Source of the DNA: JAHBNG01 sp039028975
Lineage (GTDB): Bacteria; Chloroflexota; Anaerolineae; Caldilineales; Caldilineaceae
Direction: 5' to 3'
DNA length: 64,000 bases
Assembly: GCA_039028975.1 (NCBI GenBank)
Contig: JBCCHB010000065.1
Location: 23,157-87,156 of the forward strand
Shown one piece after another: positions 9,463-16,896 of this stretch. The notes beneath the pieces are model-generated. The model was given only the letters and a program-made list of their open reading frames with translations, was not told the DNA's origin and did no database searches. Positions within the stretch are counted from its first letter, which is position 1. Every line of letters begins with the position of its first letter. The position numbers and the translations under genes are program-made.

Positions 9463-9536
9463 TAGGAATGAGAATTGGATAATTTAGCAGGGTCACCCTC
9501 AGATGAAACACAAGTTATCTTCGGCTCATTCCTTAC
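9463..9536. repeat. Diverged family C palindromic repeat
   Basis: It starts ttaggaatgagaattggat and ends ggctcattccttac. The ends match family C elements at 38157 and 60622, but the interior is diverged. It lies just upstream of the DUF4349 gene and creates a spurious N-terminal extension of that reading frame. Confidence 0.5.
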
Positions 9537-9663
9537 ACATTGGAGGCAATATGGTGTCCGAAAAGTCGGAGTCATGCTTATGCCATTTCGGAGCAGTTGC
9601 GTTAGACAATACCAACAGTTTGATACCAACCAAACCATCTTTGTAACGTTTAAAGGATATAAA

Positions 9664-10632
9664 ATGAACCATTCTCTTCAAACTATTTCTATTCGACCTA
9701 TTTCTATAATTCTTGTACTCATTCTGGCGGCATGGACAATCCTTGGCTGTTCCTCAGCCCCTGCAGGTGTGCCAGCAAGTGATGCGGCCATGAGCGAGCC
9801 TGCCCCTGTGGAAGAGATGAGCGCCAGTGATAATGAATCGATACAACTTGTCAGCAACGAACAGGGGACGGATCCGCAACGGACAACGGATCTTGGACAG
9901 CGCAAGATCATCCGCGAAGCCACAATACGAATCGAAGCATCAGATATCACGACAGCCCTGAATCAGGCGACTTCTCTGAGCGTGCGTATAGGAGGCTATA
10001 CTACCGGTTCTAATGCTTGGCGAGACGAATCCAATCGGCCATATGCAAACTTAAGCTTTGCAGTCCCAGTAGAACGATTTGAAGAAGCCCTTGAACACTC
10101 CCGCCGCCTTGGAAACGTTACAGAGGAACATGTCACCAGCCAGGATGTAACCGCCCAATATGTCGACCTGGAAGCTCGCATCAAGAACTTGGAAGTAACA
10201 TCAGAGCGGGTGCGAGTCATTCTAGCCGAGGCAAAAGAGCTTAAATATGTATTAGAGATCAATCGGGAACTCTCACGAATCGAAAGTGATCTGGAGTCGC
10301 TGAAAGGGCAGCGGAACGCACTAGCTCAGAAGACCTCCTTTTCTATTATCCATCTCGACTTAGTGCCGACGCCCATTCAACAGACGACAGGCGAAGTCCT
10401 GGAAGAGGTCTCTGTTTGGTCACCAATGGCGACGTTTAATGCGGCTCTGTCTGTCTTACTCGATGTAACTCAGGTTGGGATTACCGCCTTCATTTGGCTC
10501 ATCGTCGTTGGTGGTCCGATTATAATAATTACTGGGTTACTATGGATTGTACTTCGCTGGATATTGGGCAGAGTAGGAAGAAGTCAGGTGATGAAGGTGA
10601 CAAATCAGCCTCAAGTAATTACGAATCAGTAA
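9664..10632 (+). CDS. DUF4349 domain lipoprotein
   Basis: A 322-residue envelope protein. The start is taken as ATG 9664 because it has aaagga 8 bases upstream and is followed by a signal peptide with a lipobox (ISIILVLILAAWTILGC). The longer open frame upstream is repeat DNA. The DUF4349 region runs from RKIIREATIRIEASD through YVDLEARIKNLE and includes a coiled-coil helix pair (residues ~190-260). One or two C-terminal transmembrane helices (ITAFIWLIVVGGPIIIITGL) follow. It is probably lipid-anchored at the N-terminus and membrane-embedded at the C-terminus; its role is unknown. Confidence 0.85.
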   Translation: MNHSLQTISIRPISIILVLILAAWTILGCSSAPAGVPASDAAMSEPAPVEEMSASDNESIQLVSNEQGTDPQRTTDLGQRKIIREATIRIEASDITTALNQATSLSVRIGGYTTGSNAWRDESNRPYANLSFAVPVERFEEALEHSRRLGNVTEEHVTSQDVTAQYVDLEARIKNLEVTSERVRVILAEAKELKYVLEINRELSRIESDLESLKGQRNALAQKTSFSIIHLDLVPTPIQQTTGEVLEEVSVWSPMATFNAALSVLLDVTQVGITAFIWLIVVGGPIIIITGLLWIVLRWILGRVGRSQVMKVTNQPQVITNQ

Positions 10633-10643
10633 ACAGAAATGCA

Positions 10644-10683
10644 ATGTCGTTCAATAAGACCATATGGCCTTATTGAACGACAT
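10644..10683. terminator. 15-bp perfect hairpin after the DUF4349 gene
   Basis: atgtcgttcaataag (10644-10658) is exactly complementary to 10669-10683, with a 10-base loop. It sits 11 bases after the stop codon. No U-tract follows, so it may be an mRNA 3'-end stabiliser or a repeat rather than an intrinsic terminator. The rest of the gap to 11124 holds a second 9-bp hairpin (11064-11090) and no convincing gene. Confidence 0.5.
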
Positions 10684-11124
10684 AAAGTAACAGGGTTACC
10701 AACAGCTTACAATTTCCTTACTAGTACCTGAGTACTATATGCAGGCAACAAAATACGGTATAGAATATATGAAATGCAAACAGACTGTTGATAAGTGTCG
10801 ATCAACAAGAAGGCGAACTGATTCAGAAATGTGAACATTTTTAAATTGACGATCAACCAAGCCCTTTCCCAAAGACTCGCTACAGCAGATCACATCGAAT
10901 CAAACGTTTTTCGCTCACTCAGGCTTGGAATGAGAAGAGCAACGGCATCGAGATCTACTGTTTTCTTTTCAAACGAAGATAAGCATACGTCACACTTAGC
11001 CGATGAACTAACTGATGAAAACACGTTCGTCATTTGAACGATGATTGCTTTTAGATCCGTTACGAGATAGCAGCAACGGAATGCTATCTCCTCAGTTGTA
11101 GTTAAGCGAAAAGGGCGTACCCAC

Positions 11125-11967
11125 ATGATTTCCACATCTAATTTTCAATCAGCTGAGTTTCCGCAAGACTCAATCTCCTCAGCCAGGTTCCCAAGAGCCA
11201 TAACAGTCCAAAAGTTTTCCTACAATCAGACGATGAAAGTCGTAGCTGTCTTGCTCTATTTTGTCATTGCGCTCTGGTCCTTCAGCACAATTGTGATGGT
11301 CGGGATGCCCAGAGAGGCAGTTATCGTAATCGGCTTTGTTCTACTTTTTGGGTTGACCTGGTTCACCACGATTACGTTCTTTCAACCTAACCAGGTGGGT
11401 GCTGAATGGCATCAACTTGATGAAAGCAGACCTGCGCCACGCAATGGTGAAAAATCTTTCATGGGGTATCATGGAGTAGTCGATGGTTTTTTTGAGAAAC
11501 GCAGAGTTTGTCTGGCCAAGGCATACTATGGAGAGCAAATAAATAGGCCAAAGCTTGAGTCTAAGATTGTGGTCATGGAACTTAATGTGCCCAGCCACGC
11601 GCGGTTTTCCGTCAAGGGCATTGCAAATCTACCGGATACGAATCAAAGTAGCGCTAGTCCTCAGAGCGCTAAACTAGTTGTGCTCGATGAAAATGGTGAG
11701 GCAGTGCATACTGCTGAAACAGACCAGCCAGCAGCAGCTCAACGATTTAAGATCTACTGTACACCTAAGGATTTAATCCAGCCCTTACTCAATCGTCCGA
11801 AATTTTGGACGTATTTAGAGCAATTGACTGGCGATACCACCATTGAAGTTAGGGACGGGCGTTTGCGTTTTGAACAGATGGTTCCGCTTAATGACAATCA
11901 GGATTCAACTCAGGTTCTTCGATTTCTTGATGATTTAGCGGATAGATTAGAGGTGTATTACGCTTGA
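11125..11967 (+). CDS. Unknown two-helix membrane protein
   Basis: 280 residues, not recognised. After about 35 polar residues come two closely spaced transmembrane helices (VVAVLLYFVIALWSFSTIVM and AVIVIGFVLLFGLTWFTTI, residues ~38-90). A soluble domain of about 190 residues follows. The soluble part reads like a mixed alpha/beta domain with no obvious catalytic motif. The short hairpin between helices predicts that both ends face the same side, probably the cytoplasm. It converges with the phosphatase gene downstream, leaving only 17 bases between the stop codons. Confidence 0.6.
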   Translation: MISTSNFQSAEFPQDSISSARFPRAITVQKFSYNQTMKVVAVLLYFVIALWSFSTIVMVGMPREAVIVIGFVLLFGLTWFTTITFFQPNQVGAEWHQLDESRPAPRNGEKSFMGYHGVVDGFFEKRRVCLAKAYYGEQINRPKLESKIVVMELNVPSHARFSVKGIANLPDTNQSSASPQSAKLVVLDENGEAVHTAETDQPAAAQRFKIYCTPKDLIQPLLNRPKFWTYLEQLTGDTTIEVRDGRLRFEQMVPLNDNQDSTQVLRFLDDLADRLEVYYA

Positions 11968-11984
11968 GAGTTGAGAATTTCTAC

Positions 11985-12911
11985 TCAGTAGCGGATAGTG
12001 ATTTCTGATGAGGTACTTGATAGTTGGTAGATAAAGCCTGGGCCTCCGTGACAGATGCCACCATCGAGATTGATGCATAAGTCATCTGCATAAATTAGCG
12101 GTTCAACTATAGTCTCTGGTGTTTGTTCTAAAACATGTGCAATGGGGGTGTGACCATGGAATAGGTCACGCCCTCCTAATCGCTCTAAAAGTTCAACAAC
12201 CCGCTCTTTCCCTTCGGGCGTCTCGCTATAAAATGCATATCGTTCTGAGAATTCATTGAGTAGCCGCATCCAGATTCGTTGGCTTGAGCCGTTAAACATT
12301 TCATAAAAAGACTCGTTGATCTCCTCAATTGAATCCCCATATGTTGAGTACAACATAGCGTCTGCATGAATCAGCAGGTGATCGTCAATTAAAACCACAG
12401 CGGGCAAATTTTTCAACCACTCAACATGTCGCTCGGTTAACTGTTCCAAATCACTCCACACGCCACCATTCCGAATCCATGACCGAACGAATGTATTGCC
12501 CAGATCGACAATCTCACTATCCTCATCATCAGGTGAAGGCGTAACGCCAAAGAGATTGGAAGCCATCAATAGCACTTCATGATTGCCAACAAGAGCAATC
12601 ACGGCCCCGCCCGCGTCCTCTGCCTCATCTTGCAACTTCATAATGAGGTCTATGCAGTCGATTCCTTGTGGCCCTCTATCGACGTAATCTCCCATAAAGC
12701 AGAGCACAGCTTCTTCACCAATCCAAGATAGTTCTTGATTGACCAATTCCGCTTCTTGAAGAATTTCGACCAGCGTTGTATAGCAGCCGTGGATATCGCC
12801 GATAATATAGATAGCCTTATGCACCTTAACATCCGAACGCTTTGTATCTTCTATAGTCTTTAAGAAAAAGATTTTCTGTGGTTTTGCCTCATCCCCTAGC
12901 CCCTTCTCCAT
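11985..12911 (-). CDS. PPP-family metallophosphoesterase (calcineurin/ApaH-like)
   Basis: A phosphoesterase with the PPP metal-site motifs in order: GDIHGCY, GDYVDRGPQG, GNHEVLL and, near the end, FHGHTPI. Probable substrates are phosphoproteins or diadenosine polyphosphates; the sequence does not decide. The conserved domain starts at about residue 33 (HKAIYIIGD). The first ~20 codons, the ATG at 12911 and its ggag lie inside a family B repeat (12851-12966). A GTG at 12824 without a clear Shine-Dalgarno site is the alternative start if the repeat-derived leader is not used. Confidence 0.85.
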   Translation of the reverse strand: MEKGLGDEAKPQKIFFLKTIEDTKRSDVKVHKAIYIIGDIHGCYTTLVEILQEAELVNQELSWIGEEAVLCFMGDYVDRGPQGIDCIDLIMKLQDEAEDAGGAVIALVGNHEVLLMASNLFGVTPSPDDEDSEIVDLGNTFVRSWIRNGGVWSDLEQLTERHVEWLKNLPAVVLIDDHLLIHADAMLYSTYGDSIEEINESFYEMFNGSSQRIWMRLLNEFSERYAFYSETPEGKERVVELLERLGGRDLFHGHTPIAHVLEQTPETIVEPLIYADDLCINLDGGICHGGPGFIYQLSSTSSEITIRY

Positions 12912-12966
12912 GTGCGCTCCGCTATAGAGAAGGAGGGGTGGAAAATCTTTTTCTGGATATCTATAG
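12851..12966. repeat. Family B repeat overlapping the phosphatase start
   Basis: The ends are ctatag and ctatag, and the arms agaaaaagattttctg and gaaaatctttttctgg are inverted copies. It is 116 bp. It supplies the first codons and the apparent ribosome-binding site of the phosphatase gene on the minus strand. Confidence 0.65.
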
Positions 12967-13067
12967 TAAATAGAAGATGATAAACTTTATCGGTCTCAAA
13001 AAAACCAGAGTGAAGTGTAGCACGGAGGTTGGTGCATGTCAAAGTAGATGATTATGGCACTATAATC

Positions 13068-13145
13068 GGCCAGAAAAGTTCTGTTTCCCCTATCAGAATT
13101 TCCTACAGTGGATTAATCCAGAGTCGAGGCAGAACTTTTCTGGCC
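13068..13145. repeat. Family B repeat with perfect 16-bp inverted ends
   Basis: ggccagaaaagttctg (13068-13083) is the exact reverse complement of 13130-13145. It lies just downstream of the siroheme synthase-like gene, in the divergent gap before the phosphatase gene. Confidence 0.75.
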
Positions 13146-13178
13146 AACTACACTGAAAATTGGCGCGTCAACCGGGCT

Positions 13179-13829
13179 TTATGCAGGAATTGCTTCTGCA
13201 TGGGTTTCTAGCAATTCTCGTACCAATTGTTCAAACGCAAACGATTGCCCCCGTTTTAATAGATCTAACGCATCACTCTCCACCAATGCATACCAGAACT
13301 TTTTCCGTTCTTGGAAGGATGGGATTAGCTGAGCGACCTGTGGCCGTATGGATTGAGAATACCTGAGAAATTCAGCATACTCTTGACCAAAATCCTCCTC
13401 AAAACGCTTGCGCAATGTGGCAGCCAAGGCAGGGGCGGCCCCGCCTGTACCAATTGAGATGGTCAATTGGCCACGCCGCACTAAAGAGGCAGCATGAAAG
13501 TTGCATTGGTGCATTACGTCCATCACGTTAACAAGTTGCCCATTGGCTATTCCCTCGGCCCAAATCTCTTCATGAACAGACAGGTTACCTGTATTGGCAA
13601 TCACAAGCGTAGCTCCCGTTAAATCACCTGGGCAATATGAGCGGGCAACCCACTCTACCTGCTCTTCTAAGACATATGGTAGCACAGCATCGTCAATTGA
13701 AGGGGCAATCAGGCGAATTCGGGCGTTCACATCCAACAGGCCGGGTATCTTCTGGACAATTTCCCCTTTACCACCAATGAGGATGACCAAACGATTGTTT
13801 AAGACTAAATTTATGGGATAGGTTTGCAT
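13179..13829 (-). CDS. Siroheme synthase N-domain-like protein (precorrin-2 dehydrogenase/ferrochelatase family)
   Basis: 216 residues, matching the Met8p/CysG N-terminal family. A Rossmann start (PINLVLNNRLVILIGGKGEIVQKI) is followed by LVIANTGN, NVMDVMHQCNFHAASLVRRGQLTISIGTGGAAPALA. The family oxidises precorrin-2 with NAD+ and may insert iron, giving siroheme, the cofactor of the sulfite reductase encoded upstream in the same operon. The glycine motif is slightly altered (GGKGEIVQ instead of the usual GGGxVAxRK). It is the last gene of the sulfur operon. Confidence 0.85.
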   Translation of the reverse strand: MQTYPINLVLNNRLVILIGGKGEIVQKIPGLLDVNARIRLIAPSIDDAVLPYVLEEQVEWVARSYCPGDLTGATLVIANTGNLSVHEEIWAEGIANGQLVNVMDVMHQCNFHAASLVRRGQLTISIGTGGAAPALAATLRKRFEEDFGQEYAEFLRYSQSIRPQVAQLIPSFQERKKFWYALVESDALDLLKRGQSFAFEQLVRELLETHAEAIPA

Positions 13830-13875
13830 TGTATCAGTTATTCCTTAATCATACTCCGGTTTTTTAAACATTACA

Positions 13876-13989
13876 CTGAGTCGCGATGACACAGAGATTC
13901 ACCGAGTTCTCACAGAGATATTTCTTCTCTATTGAGTTTTTCTCCGTGTCGCTCTGTGCCTCCTCCGAGAGACTCTGTGTAACGCTCAG
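13876..13989. repeat. Palindromic repeat of the cacagag/ctctgtg type
   Basis: The left part ctgagtcgcgatgacacagag mirrors the right part ctctgtgtaacgctcag, with more cacagaga/ctccgtg words between. It fills the intercistronic gap between cysH and the siroheme gene. Confidence 0.6.
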
Positions 13990-14014
13990 AGTTGAGTACA
14001 GTAGATCAAAGGGC

Positions 14015-14776
14015 TTAATGAGTACGCCCAGGCAGAACATGGGATTTGCCTATCGAGCCGCTCTCTACTTGCGTATGAATACCACATTCGGTTTTGGCTA
14101 TACCCTGCCAACGCCCAGAGCGCTCATCCCCGCAAGGCTCCGCTGGCTTGGTACATTGAGCACAGCCTATACTCGTATATCCTTCTAGATGAAGGGAATT
14201 GTATGGAAGATTCTCGCGACGAATGACTTGCCAGATTCGAACTTGGTCCCAGTAGGCGAGCGGGTTCACCTTAACCATCTGGTGTTTAACATCCCACTCG
14301 ATAATCTGCGTCCGTGCCCGGCTGCTCGATTGATCCCGTCGTATGCCAGTGATCCATGCATCTAGACCATCAAGAGACTGGGCTAAGGGAACCACTTTGC
14401 GAATCTGACAACATTGATCGGGTTCAGATTCCCAAAGGCGGTTGCCGTATCGTTGAAACTGCTGGAGCGGAGTAATATCCGAACGTCGAATGTCAAGCTG
14501 AAATTCGTATGTATCTTGAAGGTCTTGCCAGAGTGTATACGTCTCTGGGAACAGAAAACTGGTATCAACGGTGATTACTCGAATACCAGGGGAAAGCTTA
14601 GCCAGCCTATCCAGTATGATAATGCCGCTAGGGCCGAAGCTTGTCACTTGGGCAATCTTGCCACCAAAGGTCCAAAGGCTCCAGCGCAGTAGATCGTCTA
14701 GGGAAAGCGCTTTCAGTTGAAGGTTTAGCGCATCAAAGTGACTCTGTTGATTAAACAAGGGGGTTGCGTTAACCAT
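14015..14776 (-). CDS. cysH: Phosphoadenylyl/adenylyl-sulfate reductase with Fe-S cluster cysteines
   Basis: This reduces activated sulfate to sulfite with thioredoxin as electron donor. The 253-residue protein has the ATP-sulfurylase-like fold motifs (TSFGPSGIIILD, VDTSFLFPETY). It also has the cysteine pairs CC at 122-123 and CxxC at 205-208 that mark [4Fe-4S] assimilatory APS reductases. The ECGIH active-site motif at 230-234 is followed by about 20 extra residues. It sits in an operon with sulfite reductase and a siroheme enzyme. APS rather than PAPS as substrate is inferred from the cysteine pairs. Confidence 0.93.
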   Translation of the reverse strand: MVNATPLFNQQSHFDALNLQLKALSLDDLLRWSLWTFGGKIAQVTSFGPSGIIILDRLAKLSPGIRVITVDTSFLFPETYTLWQDLQDTYEFQLDIRRSDITPLQQFQRYGNRLWESEPDQCCQIRKVVPLAQSLDGLDAWITGIRRDQSSSRARTQIIEWDVKHQMVKVNPLAYWDQVRIWQVIRRENLPYNSLHLEGYTSIGCAQCTKPAEPCGDERSGRWQGIAKTECGIHTQVESGSIGKSHVLPGRTH

Positions 14777-14882
14777 GTTTTTGCCTCTCTGTCATCACAG
14801 TTCGCTATTCTGTGGTCGTTTTGAGTACGGTCGTTTTCCGATGCCCTAACAGGCGGAGACTAAAATACCGGCTTAAACGGAG

Positions 14883-15920
14883 CTAAGTATAAGAAACCGA
14901 ACTTCTTTGAGCTGTGGCCAATCGATGGCTGGCTCTGCCAGTGGCGATGCTCTTTTGAACTTGCATCATCCCAGCGCTGATGCTTGGGACAATATCTAAC
15001 AAAGTCAGAATTGTTGCCGCTGTAAAGATCGCTTGGTCTGCAACAGGACCAGTGGTTCCAGAAAGAACAGCCATATTTAACTTGGCATGCTCCTCTACTA
15101 CTGGCTCTAGCAGAACACGCTCTCTTTCAGGAAGCCCCACTTCGGCTGGCTCAAGGACGACATCCTGGCGAGCCTCTGTAGCAAAGATGTGGGTCTTGCG
15201 CCCTGAGGCCATTTCAACTGAGCCTTCCTCACCTTGAACCATCCAGCTACGCACGGTCCCCGTCTGGGAGGAGCGAATTCGCTCAATGTAATTGGCATGG
15301 AAAAACCCACTAATCTGGTTAGGTGCATCAGCAGGATTAAAGAACTTCTCTATCGTGTTAAATAGGGTTCGTAGCCCAAACTGTCTGCGGATGGGCAATA
15401 AGCCGTGCCACTCTGGCACAAAGTGAACGGCACTGACATAACCAAACCCGACTTGCTCGATCATGCGTTCAACAGCAGTACAATCTAATGTATTTGGAAT
15501 ACCTAACGCGGCGAACACGCTCCCTGGCCCCACCCCAGACTTGGTAGGAACGTCGCTGTCTCCATGCAGCAGAACCGGCACGCCCGCCTCGGCCAGTAAC
15601 ACTGCAATGGCAGGGACCAACTGGGCAGTCTTTGACTTGCCATCATAAGGTACTGCCAGATCCAGCAGGTCACCCACTTTAGGGGAAAGTGGCCGTACAA
15701 ACTCATCACGAATCAGATGGGTGAAGCCATTGATCTCGTCAACGGCTTCACCCTTCACACGTTGGCTGATTAGAAATGCCCCCATCTGCGCGTCCGTAGC
15801 CTGTCCAAGCATCATCATACGCATGGCCTGGACGGATTCATCATAGGTCAGATCTCGTTTAAGTTTTTCGCCACGACCTACAGCTTTGATAAATGGTTGA
15901 AAAAGAGTTATGTCAGTCAT
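14883..15920 (-). CDS. TrpD-like glycosyl/phosphoribosyl transferase family protein
   Basis: 345 residues resembling the anthranilate phosphoribosyltransferase fold. An N-terminal helical part (LTYDESVQAMRMMMLGQATDAQMGAFL) is followed by DLAVPYDGKSKTAQLVPAIAVLLAEAGVPVLLHGD and a TKSGVGPGSVFAALGI loop. It lacks the usual TrpD GTGGD signature at that site, so anthranilate is probably not the substrate. ATG 15920 is chosen because gagg lies about 8 bases upstream. The location, between sulfite reductase and APS reductase genes, suggests a role in sulfur or siroheme metabolism, which is inference only. Confidence 0.75.
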   Translation of the reverse strand: MTDITLFQPFIKAVGRGEKLKRDLTYDESVQAMRMMMLGQATDAQMGAFLISQRVKGEAVDEINGFTHLIRDEFVRPLSPKVGDLLDLAVPYDGKSKTAQLVPAIAVLLAEAGVPVLLHGDSDVPTKSGVGPGSVFAALGIPNTLDCTAVERMIEQVGFGYVSAVHFVPEWHGLLPIRRQFGLRTLFNTIEKFFNPADAPNQISGFFHANYIERIRSSQTGTVRSWMVQGEEGSVEMASGRKTHIFATEARQDVVLEPAEVGLPERERVLLEPVVEEHAKLNMAVLSGTTGPVADQAIFTAATILTLLDIVPSISAGMMQVQKSIATGRASHRLATAQRSSVSYT

Positions 15921-16117
15921 AGGAATTACCTCGTGCCTGGATAAGGTAGTTGTATACCAAAGCCATTCTGTCGGATACGACCTTGGTGTAAAGTTTCCAC
16001 CAGAATAATCCGTTTTTGGCGACGCCACAAGGGTCGGAAGTGCTTAAGGATTACACGATTATTTTGTATATTAGTGCCATACTGCAATCGTATAGCCTAT
16101 GTCCGACAAACCTGATA

Positions 16118-16672
16118 TTAAGCCAAAACCATCTCCTGCTCCGGCTGAAGCTGGAGAGTTAATGGGCGTCTGTGGTCGCTGGCAACATAGGTCAGTTCTA
16201 TGGTAGCACCTTCAGCAACCGATGCAATAGCAGCTTGCATAGACTCTTTTACAGCATCAAACGTTCCTTGGTTATTCGGATATTGAAGCCGATCCAGAAT
16301 GACAATTTCCGCTGCTTGATTAGGAACACGGAGTCCAAGTTCGGCCTCTGCCTCCAATGCATGACGTGCTGCCTGTACAGATTCAAATAGAATGCGGATG
16401 CTCTCACTTAAATCATTACCAGTTGCGCGTTTGCGGTCATAGACCAAACTCAAGCGCCCATCTGCCTGATCTAAACTATAGTCACCCTCGTCGCCAATGA
16501 GCAGAATGCCTGGGCCATTAGGAACGTGTTTATAATCAGCCACGTCAATCAGCAGACCTGGAAGCGTTCTCTCCTGAATCCAGCGGTGAAAAACGGGAAT
16601 AATAGATGCAATGTCAAAGTCGTCTGGTGTCTCTAAGGGCAATCGTATCTTTAATCGTTTTGGTGCATTCAT
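16118..16672 (-). CDS. Unknown protein of the sulfur assimilation operon
   Basis: 184 residues with no signal peptide, transmembrane helix or motif I recognise. It is acidic and mixed alpha/beta in appearance, starting MNAPKRLKIRLPLETPDDFD. It lies between the sulfite reductase and TrpD-like genes on the same strand, 197 bases before the latter. Its position is the only functional clue. Confidence 0.65.
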   Translation of the reverse strand: MNAPKRLKIRLPLETPDDFDIASIIPVFHRWIQERTLPGLLIDVADYKHVPNGPGILLIGDEGDYSLDQADGRLSLVYDRKRATGNDLSESIRILFESVQAARHALEAEAELGLRVPNQAAEIVILDRLQYPNNQGTFDAVKESMQAAIASVAEGATIELTYVASDHRRPLTLQLQPEQEMVLA

Positions 16673-16743
16673 TGTCTAGTTCCTTCTCGTTCCTTATGAT
16701 ATGAATGTTTCTGTGCCGAAAATAGGAGACGGATCCCGGTGAA

Positions 16744-16840
16744 TTAGGATCGAGAATTTAATAAACCTAACGGAAGATCTCTCGGCTACCCGAGATGACA
16801 GGACCGTAGTTTCGGACTTTATTTGATCTTGATTCCTTAG
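16744..16840. repeat. Family C palindromic repeat
   Basis: It starts ttaggatcgagaatttaat and ends atttgatcttgattccttag. An inner small hairpin (tctcgg ctac ccgaga) lies in the left half. It is placed in the 224-base gap between the sulfite reductase and unknown genes of the operon. Confidence 0.65.
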
Positions 16841-16896
16841 CGGATCTTCTCCGTCCTCCGTGGTGTTGTTTAAGTCAAGATAAACGTATGCAAGCC

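Noticed and set aside
9475..9663. N-terminal extension of the DUF4349 gene
   Set aside because: It lies in family C repeat DNA; the signal peptide and ribosome-binding site place the start at 9664.
10831..11037. 68-codon plus-strand frame
   Set aside because: No Shine-Dalgarno site, unremarkable composition, and it covers hairpin-rich intergenic DNA.
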